Part shown: in pieces, positions 8,197-16,705 of the stretch
Layout of the letters: every line of letters begins with the position of its first letter
Numbering within the stretch: the first letter of the stretch is position 1
Assembly: GCA_014075255.1 (NCBI GenBank)
Contig: CP046178.1
Span: forward strand, 1,215,616 to 1,279,615
From: Gammaproteobacteria bacterium
Lineage (GTDB): Bacteria; Pseudomonadota; Gammaproteobacteria; UBA4575
DNA length: 64,000 nt
Reading direction: 5' to 3'
Notes under the pieces: model-generated
The model's input: only the letters and a program-made list of their open reading frames with translations
What the model was told of the DNA's origin: nothing
The model's database searches: none
Position numbers and translations under genes: made by a program

Positions 8197-8775
8197 ATGA
8201 ATACACTGCGTAAGCAAATATTTCTAATAGTATTCATACTTTTATTTACACTCACATCTAACATTCAGGCAGAAACTACAATGGTAAAAATGGATACTAA
8301 TCAAGGAACAATCATGCTCGAACTCGACGCAGATAACGCTCCTAACACTGTGGCAAATTTCCTAACTTATGCAAAAGAGGGTTTTTTTGATGGCACAATT
8401 TTTCATCGTGTAATCTCAAATTTCATGATTCAAGGCGGCGGCTTTACAGAGGACATGAACCAAAAAGATGTTCACGACCCAATTAAAAACGAAGCTAATA
8501 ATGGCCTAAAAAATGACAATGGCACCATTGCGATGGCGCGCACCGGCGACCCACACTCAGCCACTGCGCAATTCTTTATTAATGTTAAAGACAATGACTT
8601 TTTAAATTTCAGCAGCGAAACCGCTCAAGGCTGGGGTTACGCAGTCTTTGGCAAAGTTACTGAAGGCATGGATATTGTAGAAAAAATTAAAGCTACAGAA
8701 ACGACTACCAAAGGCCCTTATCAAGATGTGCCGGTTGAAGCCATCATTATTGAAAAGGTCACCATTGTTGAGTAA
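8197..8775 (+). CDS. ppiA: Exported cyclophilin-type peptidyl-prolyl isomerase
   Basis: The 192-residue protein has a signal peptide (residues 1-25, ending SNIQA-E) followed by a complete bacterial cyclophilin domain. It contains the catalytic block [15 protein letters not shown] and the later [16 protein letters not shown]. It should catalyse proline isomerisation in the periplasm. GGAGG lies 4 bp before the ATG. It precedes lpxH by 27 bp in the arrangement where many gammaproteobacteria have the cytosolic PpiB; the signal peptide makes this copy PpiA-like in location. The paralogue name is therefore tentative. Confidence 0.9.
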   Translation: MNTLRKQIFLIVFILLFTLTSNIQAETTMVKMDTNQGTIMLELDADNAPNTVANFLTYAKEGFFDGTIFHRVISNFMIQGGGFTEDMNQKDVHDPIKNEANNGLKNDNGTIAMARTGDPHSATAQFFINVKDNDFLNFSSETAQGWGYAVFGKVTEGMDIVEKIKATETTTKGPYQDVPVEAIIIEKVTIVE

Positions 8776-8802
8776 ACCTATCTTCACGCAAGTAACGGAG
8801 TA

Positions 8803-9525
8803 ATGTCTCAAACTTTATTTGTTTCTGACTTACACCTCGATCAAAAAAGGCCGCATATCATTGCGGCCTTTTGTCGTTTTCTACATGAATGTTCCTCTGC
8901 AGATGCGCTATATATTTTAGGTGATCTATTTGAATACTGGATTGGAGATGATGACCCTGCAATAGGATTAGAACCTGCAATCAGCGCTATTCGAAAGCTC
9001 AGCAATACCGGTGTACCTGTATATTTTATTCACGGTAATCGAGATTTTTTAATTGGCAAACGATTCGCCAAACAAACTCAGTGCAAAATTCTAAAAGAAG
9101 AAACCGTTTTAGATTTATACGGCACCCCTACACTTATTATGCATGGCGACACACTGTGCACTGACGACATTGCTTATCAAAAATACCGTGCCAAAGCCCG
9201 CAACCCATTTATTCAAAAACCATTATTGATGTTAAGTGTAAAACGGCGTTTAATAATTGCAGAAGGTCTACGCAACAAAAGTAAATCCGCCACACAAGAC
9301 AAACCTGAAGACATTATGGATGTTAATCAACTCACCGTTGAACAAGTGATGCAGAAACATAATGTTAACCACCTCATTCACGGCCACACCCATCGACCCG
9401 CAAAACATGAATTTAATTTGGGCGGAAATTTATACAAAAGAATAGTGCTTGGAGACTGGTACGAACACGGCAGTGTTCTACGCTGTACACCAAATTTGAT
9501 GAAATTGGAAACAATTAATACTTAA
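8803..9525 (+). CDS. lpxH: UDP-2,3-diacylglucosamine diphosphatase
   Basis: LpxH hydrolyses UDP-2,3-diacylglucosamine to lipid X and UMP, the fourth step of lipid A synthesis, at the inner membrane surface. The 240-residue protein has the metallophosphoesterase motifs SDLHL (Asp9, His11), GDLFEYWIGDD (Asp41), GNRDF (Asn78) and HGHTHRP near the C-terminus. It follows the cyclophilin gene by 27 bp with GGAG close to the ATG. A terminator-like hairpin lies inside its first 24 codons. The stop codon overlaps the edge of a palindromic repeat element. Confidence 0.96.
   Translation: MSQTLFVSDLHLDQKRPHIIAAFCRFLHECSSADALYILGDLFEYWIGDDDPAIGLEPAISAIRKLSNTGVPVYFIHGNRDFLIGKRFAKQTQCKILKEETVLDLYGTPTLIMHGDTLCTDDIAYQKYRAKARNPFIQKPLLMLSVKRRLIIAEGLRNKSKSATQDKPEDIMDVNQLTVEQVMQKHNVNHLIHGHTHRPAKHEFNLGGNLYKRIVLGDWYEHGSVLRCTPNLMKLETINT
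8845..8872 (+). terminator. Intragenic terminator-like hairpin in the 5' end of lpxH
   Basis: Bases 8845-8855 (aaaaggccgca) pair perfectly with 8862-8872 (tgcggcctttt) around a 6-base loop. This gives an 11-bp GC-cored stem with a U-tract, the classic shape of an intrinsic terminator, at codons 15-24 of lpxH. If it works, it would reduce read-through from the cyclophilin gene. Codon choice alone could produce it, so function is uncertain. Confidence 0.4.
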
Positions 9526-9604
9526 ATGTCCAGCTACGACCGCCATGGATGGCGGAAATGCAGAAATTGCAGGAGCAAATTTCTGCCGACTCAAAGCAGA
9601 CATT
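9525..9604. repeat. MITE-like element with AATGTC/GACATT ends, short form
   Basis: This 80-bp element begins aatgtccagc and ends gcagacatt, so its ends are inverted repeats. Its interior (ctacgaccgccatggatgg ... ttctgccgac) also occurs at 50791-50895 and, inverted, at 53537-53647. Here about 35 bases of the middle are missing. It starts on the lpxH stop codon. No reading frame is credible in it. Confidence 0.75.
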
Positions 9605-9641
9605 CATGATCTATAACGCGATCCAATTTCTCGCATAGAAA

Positions 9642-10133
9642 TCATTCTCTCCATTTACTAAAAACGTAATCATTTTCTTTTTGTGAGATGTGACAAGCAA
9701 AGCAGGCAGTTTCATAATCAGCGCCCACAACTCTATTGTCAGGATCTCCAGCTCCAAATCCTTCAAAACCCCATCCAGCAGTATTCGAAAACTTTTGTAA
9801 GTCTTTTTTCATTATTCCAAGCACCTTGCGTTTTCTTTCCGTAATAGAATTATCAGATTCGACTGATTCTAGTAAATCAAAAATAATGACTGAGCCATCC
9901 GGAAACTTACCAGACTGATAACCTTGTAAAGCTTTATCATTCGCATATATATGATGGATTCCTCCAAATGATGCATGTAGCGGATGCCCCTCTTGGATGA
10001 TCATGCTTTTTATATGAGTCCAATTCCGGTATTCCGCAGGGTATTCAATCAATGAATCTGATGCATGTGCAATGATGCCTATTAATAATGTAATAACTGT
10101 TATAACTAACGCCCTTTTTGTTACTGTATACAT
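9642..10133 (-). CDS. Cytochrome P460 family protein
   Basis: The 163-residue exported protein has a signal peptide (1-24, ending AHA-S). Its c-type haem site CFACH (Cys144, Cys147, His148) sits near the C-terminus, as in cytochrome P460. The conserved body YRNWTHIKSM ... FGGIHHIYAN ... FPDGSVIIFDLLE is family-typical, and RKVLGIMKKD may hold the haem cross-linking lysine. Characterised P460 enzymes oxidise hydroxylamine or handle NO in ammonia oxidisers and methanotrophs; related forms occur widely with unknown roles. AAGGAG stands 6 bp before the ATG. It is divergent from an HxlR regulator gene 97 bp away, which probably controls it. Confidence 0.88.
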   Translation of the reverse strand: MYTVTKRALVITVITLLIGIIAHASDSLIEYPAEYRNWTHIKSMIIQEGHPLHASFGGIHHIYANDKALQGYQSGKFPDGSVIIFDLLESVESDNSITERKRKVLGIMKKDLQKFSNTAGWGFEGFGAGDPDNRVVGADYETACFACHISQKENDYVFSKWRE

Positions 10134-10147
10134 GATGATCTCCTTTT

Positions 10148-10166
10148 ATACTTCGTTATAAAGTAT
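10148..10166. promoter_or_regulatory. Inverted repeat between P460 and HxlR genes (possible operator)
   Basis: The arms atactt (10148-10153) and aagtat (10161-10166) flank a 7-base spacer, 15 bp upstream of the P460 start. A short direct repeat, gttacaaat/ggtacaaat, lies about 20 bp before the regulator start. HxlR proteins are dimers that bind such sites in shared divergent promoters. The assignment is by position and symmetry only. Confidence 0.3.
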
Positions 10167-10230
10167 GTAAATTTAGTGCCGCAAACAAGCACGCACTTTT
10201 TGGAAAGGTAGTTACAAATCGGTACAAATT

Positions 10231-10554
10231 ATGGAAAAGCAAAAGAAAAATAGAACTCAAATAATTCCTGTTTCTCGCATGGTTGAAGATATTATTGGAT
10301 GCAAATGGTCTTTGTCTGTTCTAAAGGCAATTAGAAATGAACTGCAAAGACCAGGGGAGATACAAAGATCAATTGATGGAATTTCCACTAAAGTCCTAAA
10401 TGAGCGATTTGTAAAAATGATGCGATATGGAATATTAGTTAAAAAAGTACACCCAGAAGTACCGCCTAGAGTGGAATATAATTTGACTGATTTTGGCAAA
10501 AAATTTGTTGCAATATTAGATCAAATTGAAAACTTACAAAATGACGTTTCTTAG
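10231..10554 (+). CDS. HxlR family winged-helix regulator
   Basis: The 107-residue protein matches the HxlR family: GCKWSLSVLKAI near the N-terminus, then a winged helix with GISTKVLNERFVKMMRYGIL and the wing PPRVEYNLTDFGKKF. HxlR dimers usually sense electrophiles, aldehydes or redox changes and control the divergent gene. A single cysteine (residue 24, at the start of that first motif) could be a sensor. The divergent gene is a cytochrome P460, so a nitrogen-oxide or redox signal is plausible but unproven. A palindromic repeat element follows it. Confidence 0.88.
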   Translation: MEKQKKNRTQIIPVSRMVEDIIGCKWSLSVLKAIRNELQRPGEIQRSIDGISTKVLNERFVKMMRYGILVKKVHPEVPPRVEYNLTDFGKKFVAILDQIENLQNDVS

Positions 10555-10591
10555 AAATAAATTTAGGGGTTAATATTAGATTTAAAAAGTG

Positions 10592-10620
10592 ATGTCTGTT
10601 ATTGGCCGAAAGCAATCATT
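10592..10620. repeat. AATGTCCGC-type palindromic repeat, degenerate copy
   Basis: The sequence atgtctgttattggccgaaagcaatcatt read on the minus strand matches the 29-bp minimal element seen at 50920-50949, with substitutions in one arm. It separates the HxlR gene from the convergent membrane-protein gene. Confidence 0.6.
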
Positions 10621-10923
10621 TTAATTTTTCATTGTCATAAGCCATCCAATTACTAAGCTGGAGACACCTATCACACCAGCCAGAGGTTGCTCCAGTATCC
10701 AAAATATCAATTTTTGCATCGCTTTCCATTCCAAGTCTAGAAGCCCATCAAAACTAACTCCTAAATACTGCAACGGTTTGTATAAAGGAATCGGTAGCCA
10801 CTCTCCATTTCCAAGCCAGTGATAAAACTGATAGCCAAATATGCTGATTGTAATAAAAAGCCCGCATCCAATCACAACATAACCACAATCACTAAGTCTA
10901 TTTTCTTTTGTGTTATTTCCCAT
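10621..10923 (-). CDS. Small hypothetical membrane protein
   Basis: I do not recognise this family. The ATG at 10923 is preceded by GGAAAG about 6 bp upstream and gives 100 residues; an in-frame TTG at 10941 would add six. Two hydrophobic segments (VVIGCGLFITISIFGYQFY and LAGVIGVSSLVIGWLM) suggest two membrane helices around a soluble middle with many Trp and Leu. It is the last gene of the run led by purF, after the DUF455 gene, with a gap of about 20 bp. Confidence 0.5.
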   Translation of the reverse strand: MGNNTKENRLSDCGYVVIGCGLFITISIFGYQFYHWLGNGEWLPIPLYKPLQYLGVSFDGLLDLEWKAMQKLIFWILEQPLAGVIGVSSLVIGWLMTMKN

Positions 10924-10946
10924 AAGATCTTTCCAGGTCAATACAT

Positions 10947-11741
10947 CTATACGTTTTGTAGTGCTTGCAATTCTAGGTCACTAAACCCTGCTTTCTTTCG
11001 CGCTTCTATTTCAAATGGGCCACGCAACTCGCCAGACATGTATTCCTTTAACAATTCTTGAAATGTTTCTTCTGGCAGTTTATTTTCCAAGCTACATGCA
11101 TAGTTGAACCACTGACTGCCAATCGCTACATGACCTATTTCTTGCTCAAATATAATTTTTAAAATCTCAACCGTCGCAGTATCACCATGCCCCTGTAAGC
11201 GTTTAATCATTCCTGGCGTAACATCCAATCCTCTCGCTTCTAAAACACGTGGCACTAATGCCATGCGTGCAATCACACTGTTTTGGGTTTTCAGCGCCAT
11301 CTCCCATAATCCATTATGCGCATCAAAATCCCCGTACTCACAATCTAGTTCTTGCAAGTGCGCTCGTAGCATTGTGAAATGCTGCGCTTCTTCAAATGCC
11401 ACTTGCATCCAATTTTCATAATATTCCAATGGCATATCTTGAAACCGATACATAGCATCTAATGCCAGGTTGATTGCATTAAATTCTATATGTGCAATTG
11501 CATGAATTAATGCAATTCTTCCCTCTTCTGTAGCCAAATTGCGGCGCGGCACTTCACGAGGCGAAACAAGTTTTGGTTGATTAGGCCTGCCAGGAGTGAC
11601 AATTGATTCTATTTTTTCGGATTTCGAAAGATCAATGTCTTCTTCATTAAAGCGAGCCTGCAATGCAAACACCGCTGCGCATTTTTGTTCGGGCTGCGCA
11701 AGCAATAAACAGGCTAGAGTTTCTTTAAATACTGCAATCAT
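10947..11741 (-). CDS. DUF455 ferritin-like domain protein
   Basis: The 264-residue protein resembles the DUF455 family, uncharacterised proteins with a ferritin-like four-helix di-iron fold. Glu and His residues expected for a di-metal site recur in HAIAHIEFNAINLALD, FEEAQHFTMLRAHL and FEQEIGHVAIG. The likely chemistry is oxidation using a di-iron centre, as in MiaE-type hydroxylases, but the substrate is unknown. It lies between a YkuD transpeptidase gene (18 bp upstream) and a small membrane protein gene, all on the same strand as purF. Confidence 0.75.
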   Translation of the reverse strand: MIAVFKETLACLLLAQPEQKCAAVFALQARFNEEDIDLSKSEKIESIVTPGRPNQPKLVSPREVPRRNLATEEGRIALIHAIAHIEFNAINLALDAMYRFQDMPLEYYENWMQVAFEEAQHFTMLRAHLQELDCEYGDFDAHNGLWEMALKTQNSVIARMALVPRVLEARGLDVTPGMIKRLQGHGDTATVEILKIIFEQEIGHVAIGSQWFNYACSLENKLPEETFQELLKEYMSGELRGPFEIEARKKAGFSDLELQALQNV

Positions 11742-11759
11742 GATTACATTACGAGGACA

Positions 11760-12332
11760 CTAATTTTTGATAATAACCAAAGAAGATACGAGCAATTTAT
11801 CAAAAAGATCAATGACGTCTGCATTTTTCATGCGCACACATCCAATCGATGCAGCTTGGCCAATCAAGCCTTCTTCATGTGTACCGTGAATATAAATATA
11901 GCGCTCATAACTATCTACGTTATGGCCTTCAGAGTTTTTAGCTTTATTAAAACCTTCTTCTAAACCCTCTAACCAAAGTATTCTAGAAGTTATACATTCT
12001 ACTTCTGTACACACTGCTTCATGTTCGATGGATGCTAATGAGTTTGTCCGTACTCTGGATAAAAATATTTCAGCATACTCAGCTTCTGCACCAATTTTTT
12101 CTTTAATACAGTGAACACCAATAGGTGTTTGATAAGATCCTTCTTGTTGACCCACCCCATGACGTGAAGTTGAAACTGGATAGCTACAAACAAACGAATC
12201 TTTTTCAAAAAGAGACAAGGTTTGTTCACTAACACTTACGATTGCAGTGGGAAAATCTACATATTGAGGATATTGTTCACGTGCTTGCTGCAATAAGGGC
12301 AACAGCTTTTCAGCTGATTTAGAGTCAGACAT
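11760..12332 (-). CDS. YkuD-domain L,D-transpeptidase without signal peptide
   Basis: The 190-residue protein has an L,D-transpeptidase catalytic domain. The conserved VSTSRHGVG start, His149 in YIHGT, and SIGCVRM with catalytic Cys165 are all present. Such enzymes crosslink peptidoglycan between diaminopimelate residues or attach lipoproteins in the periplasm. The N-terminus is charged and lacks a signal peptide or lipobox, as in some short ErfK-like members, so export is unclear. It starts 11 bp after the purF stop and is probably cotranscribed. Confidence 0.85.
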   Translation of the reverse strand: MSDSKSAEKLLPLLQQAREQYPQYVDFPTAIVSVSEQTLSLFEKDSFVCSYPVSTSRHGVGQQEGSYQTPIGVHCIKEKIGAEAEYAEIFLSRVRTNSLASIEHEAVCTEVECITSRILWLEGLEEGFNKAKNSEGHNVDSYERYIYIHGTHEEGLIGQAASIGCVRMKNADVIDLFDKLLVSSLVIIKN

Positions 12333-12343
12333 GCAATGAGGTT

Positions 12344-13849
12344 TTAATTACTATTATGTAAATCAATCCCTGCATACTCTTTTTCACGCTCTTGCTTTGA
12401 ATCATCATTGCGAGAATTTTCTAGGTTTTCAAAATAACCTTCTTCAACCCCGGTTACATAATCACCATTAAATACCGAAGTATCAAATTTTTCTAAGCGC
12501 AGATTGCCTTGTTGCACAGACCAGATTAGGTCATCTAAATCTTGATAGATGAGCCTATCTGCCTGAATTTCTTTACAAATCCCATCTACATCACGATTAA
12601 ATGCTATCAGTTCACTACGAGCCGGCATATCAATGCCGTAAATATTTTGGTAGCGAACGGGTGGCGAAGCAGAAGCGAAATATACTTTCTTTGCACCTGC
12701 GTCTCTTGCCATCTGTGCAATTTCTCGCGATGTGGTACCACGCACAATGGAATCATCCACTAATAAAATATTCTTACCCCGAAACTCTAAGCCAACAGGA
12801 TTAAGTTTTTGACGTACTGACTTTTTGCGTTTCTTTTGCCCAGGCATGATAAATGTTCGTGCAATGTAGCGATTCTTAATGAACCCTTCGCGGTATTTAA
12901 CACCTAACAAATACGCAATTTCAATTGCTGTAGTTCTACTGGTATCGGGTATCGGCATAACTACATCAATATCATGATCTTTCCAATCTTGAAGAATTTT
13001 CTTCGCTAAACATTGACCCATGCGCATACGCGCTTTTTGCACGAAAACATCTTCAATTACTGAATCGGGTCTTGCAAAATATACATACTCAAATATGCAA
13101 GGTGTATGCACAGCGTCTGTAGCGCATTGTTCGCTTGCCACTTTACCGTCTTCATTAATGAAAATAGCCTCGCCGGGTGAAATATCTCGCACTAGACTGT
13201 ATCCAAGTAAATCTAGCGCAACGCTTTCCGATGCCACCATGTATTCCATGCCATGTTTGGATTCACGCACACCATAAACAAGTGGCCTTATTCCATTAGG
13301 ATCACGGAACGCAACGATGCCTCGCCCGGTAATCATCGCAACCACTGCATAAGCACCTTTACAACGTCGATGCACACCTCGCACTGCAGCGAATACATCT
13401 TCTGCACGCAGTTGTAATGATTCTTGTTTAGCGAGCTCGTGTGCAAAAACATTTAGCAAAATTTCAGAATCGGAATCGGTATTAAGATGACGACGATCTT
13501 CTAAGAAAAGTTCTTTCTTAAGTTGTACGGCATTAATTAAATTACCGTTATGCGCTAAAGAAATACCAAATGGAGAATTCACATAAAACGGTTGTGCTTC
13601 AGCAGAAGATGATGAACCAGCGGTGGGATAACGTACATGACCAATGCCTACATTGCCTTTTAAGCGCTCCATATGTCGGCTTTGAAATACATCACTCACT
13701 AAACCAATAGACTTACGCTGAAAAAGCCTACCATTATCATAAGTAACGATTCCTGCCGCGTCTTGCCCACGATGCTGCAACATCAATAATGCGTTATATA
13801 AATCTTGATTAACCGCGCTGTTTGCAACGACGCCTACTATGCCACACAT
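12344..13849 (-). CDS. purF: Amidophosphoribosyltransferase
   Basis: PurF makes 5-phosphoribosylamine from PRPP and glutamine, the first committed step of purine synthesis in the cytoplasm. The 501-residue protein begins MCGIVGVV, so Cys2 becomes the N-terminal nucleophile of the glutaminase domain. The PRPP-binding loop [11 protein letters not shown] spans residues 364-374. It follows cvpA by 19 bp, the usual cvpA-purF pairing. Confidence 0.98.
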   Translation of the reverse strand: MCGIVGVVANSAVNQDLYNALLMLQHRGQDAAGIVTYDNGRLFQRKSIGLVSDVFQSRHMERLKGNVGIGHVRYPTAGSSSSAEAQPFYVNSPFGISLAHNGNLINAVQLKKELFLEDRRHLNTDSDSEILLNVFAHELAKQESLQLRAEDVFAAVRGVHRRCKGAYAVVAMITGRGIVAFRDPNGIRPLVYGVRESKHGMEYMVASESVALDLLGYSLVRDISPGEAIFINEDGKVASEQCATDAVHTPCIFEYVYFARPDSVIEDVFVQKARMRMGQCLAKKILQDWKDHDIDVVMPIPDTSRTTAIEIAYLLGVKYREGFIKNRYIARTFIMPGQKKRKKSVRQKLNPVGLEFRGKNILLVDDSIVRGTTSREIAQMARDAGAKKVYFASASPPVRYQNIYGIDMPARSELIAFNRDVDGICKEIQADRLIYQDLDDLIWSVQQGNLRLEKFDTSVFNGDYVTGVEEGYFENLENSRNDDSKQEREKEYAGIDLHNSN

Positions 13850-13868
13850 GCGTTAAGCCTTAATTTAA

Positions 13869-14435
13869 TTAGTAGTGATAAGCTGAAGCTTGTAGATCCG
13901 CTTCATCTAATGAAAAATATTTGGAGAATTCTGGCGGCATAAACTCAATAACTTTTTTAGCCACCAGTTCAAAAGGCGGTAAAATCTGTGAAGCTTTCCA
14001 TGTATCTGATAATGGAAAGTTTGTATAGGAAGCCGCTAATATAAGTAATACAACTATAGCGGTGCCACGAAAAATACCAAAAAAGCCTCCTAAAAGACGA
14101 TCCACCCCTCGTAACGCACGATTTTTTGTCAAATGACTAAGAATATAATTCAGCAAAGCACCTGCAATTAAAGTGCCGATAACAATCAATACAAATGCTA
14201 TCCCTACACGCAACTTACTCACCTCAATCTCACTTTGCGAAAGACTAAAAGTGGCATCATCAATACTTGCAGGTAAAAATAACGCGACTTGATTTGAAAA
14301 GTTTATTGCTAACCAAATGGCTGCAATCCAACTTACTAAAGACACAGCCTCTTTCACAAAGCCGCGGAAGATGGCAACAACAACCGAGACTAGTAGGATG
14401 AAAACAATCCCTATATCAATCCAAGAAAATTCCAT
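13869..14435 (-). CDS. cvpA: Colicin V production family membrane protein
   Basis: The 188-residue protein has about four membrane helices, starting MEFSWIDIGIVFILLVSVVVA, and the CvpA family features GFVKEAVSLVSWIAAIW and RGVDRLLGGFFGIFRG. CvpA is an inner-membrane protein needed for colicin V export and envelope stress survival; its biochemical role is unresolved. It lies between dedD and purF as in most gammaproteobacteria. Confidence 0.93.
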   Translation of the reverse strand: MEFSWIDIGIVFILLVSVVVAIFRGFVKEAVSLVSWIAAIWLAINFSNQVALFLPASIDDATFSLSQSEIEVSKLRVGIAFVLIVIGTLIAGALLNYILSHLTKNRALRGVDRLLGGFFGIFRGTAIVVLLILAASYTNFPLSDTWKASQILPPFELVAKKVIEFMPPEFSKYFSLDEADLQASAYHY

Positions 14436-14511
14436 ATTTTATTTTAACAATGTGTATCTACTAGATTTAATTTAAACCCGCATAAGCTTTTAAACATTAC
14501 AAAAACATCAT

Positions 14512-15108
14512 TTATGGATGTTTAGTGACGAAACTTCCTTTCAAACCATGTTCTTTTTCAATCTTATCACGCAATTTATCTGCATTCTCACGCTGCAACT
14601 CAGGCCCAACTTTCACTCGATAGACTGATTTATCACCACTACCCGATCGCTCAGTAAAAGCCGATAATTTGCTTGCCAATAACTTCTCTTGCAACGCTAA
14701 TGCTTTGCCTTTTTCACCAAATGCAGCCACTTGTACAGCCCAGGCGGTTAAAGCTGGATTTGTTTTAATATGATTTTCGGTAGCTTCTACCACTTGCACC
14801 TTAGCAACTTGAGTAACGGTAGTTTTAGTTTCTTCAACCGGTTCAGGCAAAGTTTTTTCTGCCTCCTCCACCTGAACTGAAGCATTAATATCGGCATCTT
14901 CAGGCTTTTCTATTGGTGGTAACTCATCCAACTTTTTAGTGTCGGGTAAATCACTATCAAAAGTAAAGGTGGGCTCTGGCGGTACTTCCATATTAAGTGC
15001 CACAGATTCTTGACGCCCTGAGCCATCTAATATCATCGGCACAAAAATTACTGCAAGGGCAATAATAACGGCTGCACCAATTAAACGCTGTTTTAATGTA
15101 GTTTCCAT
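14512..15108 (-). CDS. dedD: SPOR-domain cell division protein, DedD-like
   Basis: The 198-residue protein has a single N-terminal membrane anchor (LIGAAVIIALAVIFVPMIL). An acidic, proline-rich linker follows, then a C-terminal SPOR domain (about 120-198, AWAVQVAAFGEKGKALALQ ... YRVKVGPELQRENADKLRDK). SPOR domains bind glycan strands lacking stem peptides at the septum. DedD stimulates septal constriction. Its place between folC and cvpA is the conserved one. Confidence 0.93.
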   Translation of the reverse strand: METTLKQRLIGAAVIIALAVIFVPMILDGSGRQESVALNMEVPPEPTFTFDSDLPDTKKLDELPPIEKPEDADINASVQVEEAEKTLPEPVEETKTTVTQVAKVQVVEATENHIKTNPALTAWAVQVAAFGEKGKALALQEKLLASKLSAFTERSGSGDKSVYRVKVGPELQRENADKLRDKIEKEHGLKGSFVTKHP

Positions 15109-15203
15109 ATAGATAATATTTTGATTTTGAAGTCTATTTGACCTCTAATCCCTCAATCAGTTTACAATCCATGCATATTTAGACATAGAAATATTTGTCA
15201 GAA

Positions 15204-16469
15204 TTATACTTCTAGGCTCAGTACTTCTGCTACTGTTAAAAAAGATCCAAATACCACAATGCGCAATGATTCATCTTGCGTGTTTTTAGCAGCATTATAG
15301 GCCTCTGATATAGAGGAATAAGAATATATGACGCAATCGTGGCAACAGTTATCAAGCTGCTTTTTCAGACTTTCTTTCTCAAGCGCTCGTTCAGAATCTA
15401 ACTGAGAAATATGCCACTCATCAAACATCCCTCCTACACACTCTATAATACCGCAGACATCTTTATCTGCTAACACTGCAAAAACTGCGATGGTTTTCTG
15501 TACAGGCTTCAGTTCCCGTAGGTTATTAACCAATACCTTTGCACTGTCCAAATTATGCGCTACATCTAGAATGATTTCACAAGGTCCTGGAATACGTTGG
15601 AAACGCCCAGGAAGACTAATTTTACTTAAACCTCGATCTACGCTTTCCCGAGTAACGGCTAAGACACTATCAAGTCGAACTAATGCCATCAATGCGGTTG
15701 CTGCATTTCCAATCTGCACCTCACCATAGAGACTCGGCATGGGCAAACCATCCCAGTTCACACTTGCTCCACTAAACGACCACGTATCATCGCTGCGCTT
15801 AGTGTAAGAGTAATCTTTATTTATTAATAATAACTCTGTACCCAGTTTTTCAGCATATTCAATTAGACTATTTGGCGGGTTTGTATCGCCACAAATTGCA
15901 GGTCGGTTTGCTCGGAATACTCCAGCTTTTTCAAATCCTATTAATTCTCGAGTAGAACCTAACCATTGCACATGATCAATTCCTATACTCGACACAATCG
16001 CGACTTCAGCATCAAGAATATTTACTGCATCAAGACGACCACCCAGCCCGACTTCATAGATTGCTACATCTAAGTCCGACTCAGCAAAAATTTGCATCGC
16101 TGCTAGAGTGCCGAACTCGAAATAACTAAGACTCGTATCTCCCCGCGCGCGGTCAACTTTATCAAAAGCATTACATAAAGAACTATCATCTGCATTCTGC
16201 TGCTGAACACGTATACGTTCATTGTAGTGTAGTAAGTGTGGCGAAGTATAAGCGCCCACACGATACCCAGCATGATGAAATATAGACTCTAAAATAGTTA
16301 CGATAGAACCCTTACCATTAGTGCCTGCTACAACAATAGCGGTATAATTAGGTTTGCCTACATCCATACTGTTAGCGACATCTAAAATGCGCTCAAGGCC
16401 TAGCTCAATTTTTTGCGAGTGCAAGGTTTCTTGCCAAACCAGCCACTCTTGCAATGTAGAAAATCTCAT
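15204..16469 (-). CDS. folC: Folylpolyglutamate synthase / dihydrofolate synthase
   Basis: FolC adds glutamate to dihydropteroate and then to folates, using ATP, in the cytoplasm. The 421-residue protein has the Mur-ligase ATP loop GTNGKGSI at residues 49-56, the ILDVAHN motif and the family's SSIGIDHVQWLG. Length is normal. It sits downstream of accD with a 236-bp gap; that gap is AT-rich and holds only a weak TAGCTA self-pairing hairpin, so folC may have its own promoter there. Confidence 0.97.
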   Translation of the reverse strand: MRFSTLQEWLVWQETLHSQKIELGLERILDVANSMDVGKPNYTAIVVAGTNGKGSIVTILESIFHHAGYRVGAYTSPHLLHYNERIRVQQQNADDSSLCNAFDKVDRARGDTSLSYFEFGTLAAMQIFAESDLDVAIYEVGLGGRLDAVNILDAEVAIVSSIGIDHVQWLGSTRELIGFEKAGVFRANRPAICGDTNPPNSLIEYAEKLGTELLLINKDYSYTKRSDDTWSFSGASVNWDGLPMPSLYGEVQIGNAATALMALVRLDSVLAVTRESVDRGLSKISLPGRFQRIPGPCEIILDVAHNLDSAKVLVNNLRELKPVQKTIAVFAVLADKDVCGIIECVGGMFDEWHISQLDSERALEKESLKKQLDNCCHDCVIYSYSSISEAYNAAKNTQDESLRIVVFGSFLTVAEVLSLEV

Positions 16470-16705
16470 TGCATCCCCTGCTTGATTATTATGCAGATAC
16501 GATTAACGCTGAAATTCAATAAAGCAATTATTAAATATTTAATTTTCATAGCAGCAGTCTTTTGCAAATTAAAACAATTTAAATAAAGTCGGCTTAAGAG
16601 ATACATAGATCTCTAAGACAACTAAGAATTTAAGAAAATTGAATTATCAGTAAAAGTTCTATAGCTAACGTAACTAGCTAAACGGTGATTATTCTTATTT
16701 TAGTT

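Noticed and set aside
16470-16705. Small RNA gene between accD and folC
   Set aside because: The gap is AT-rich with only a self-complementary TAGCTA pairing; no promoter plus terminator pattern is convincing.
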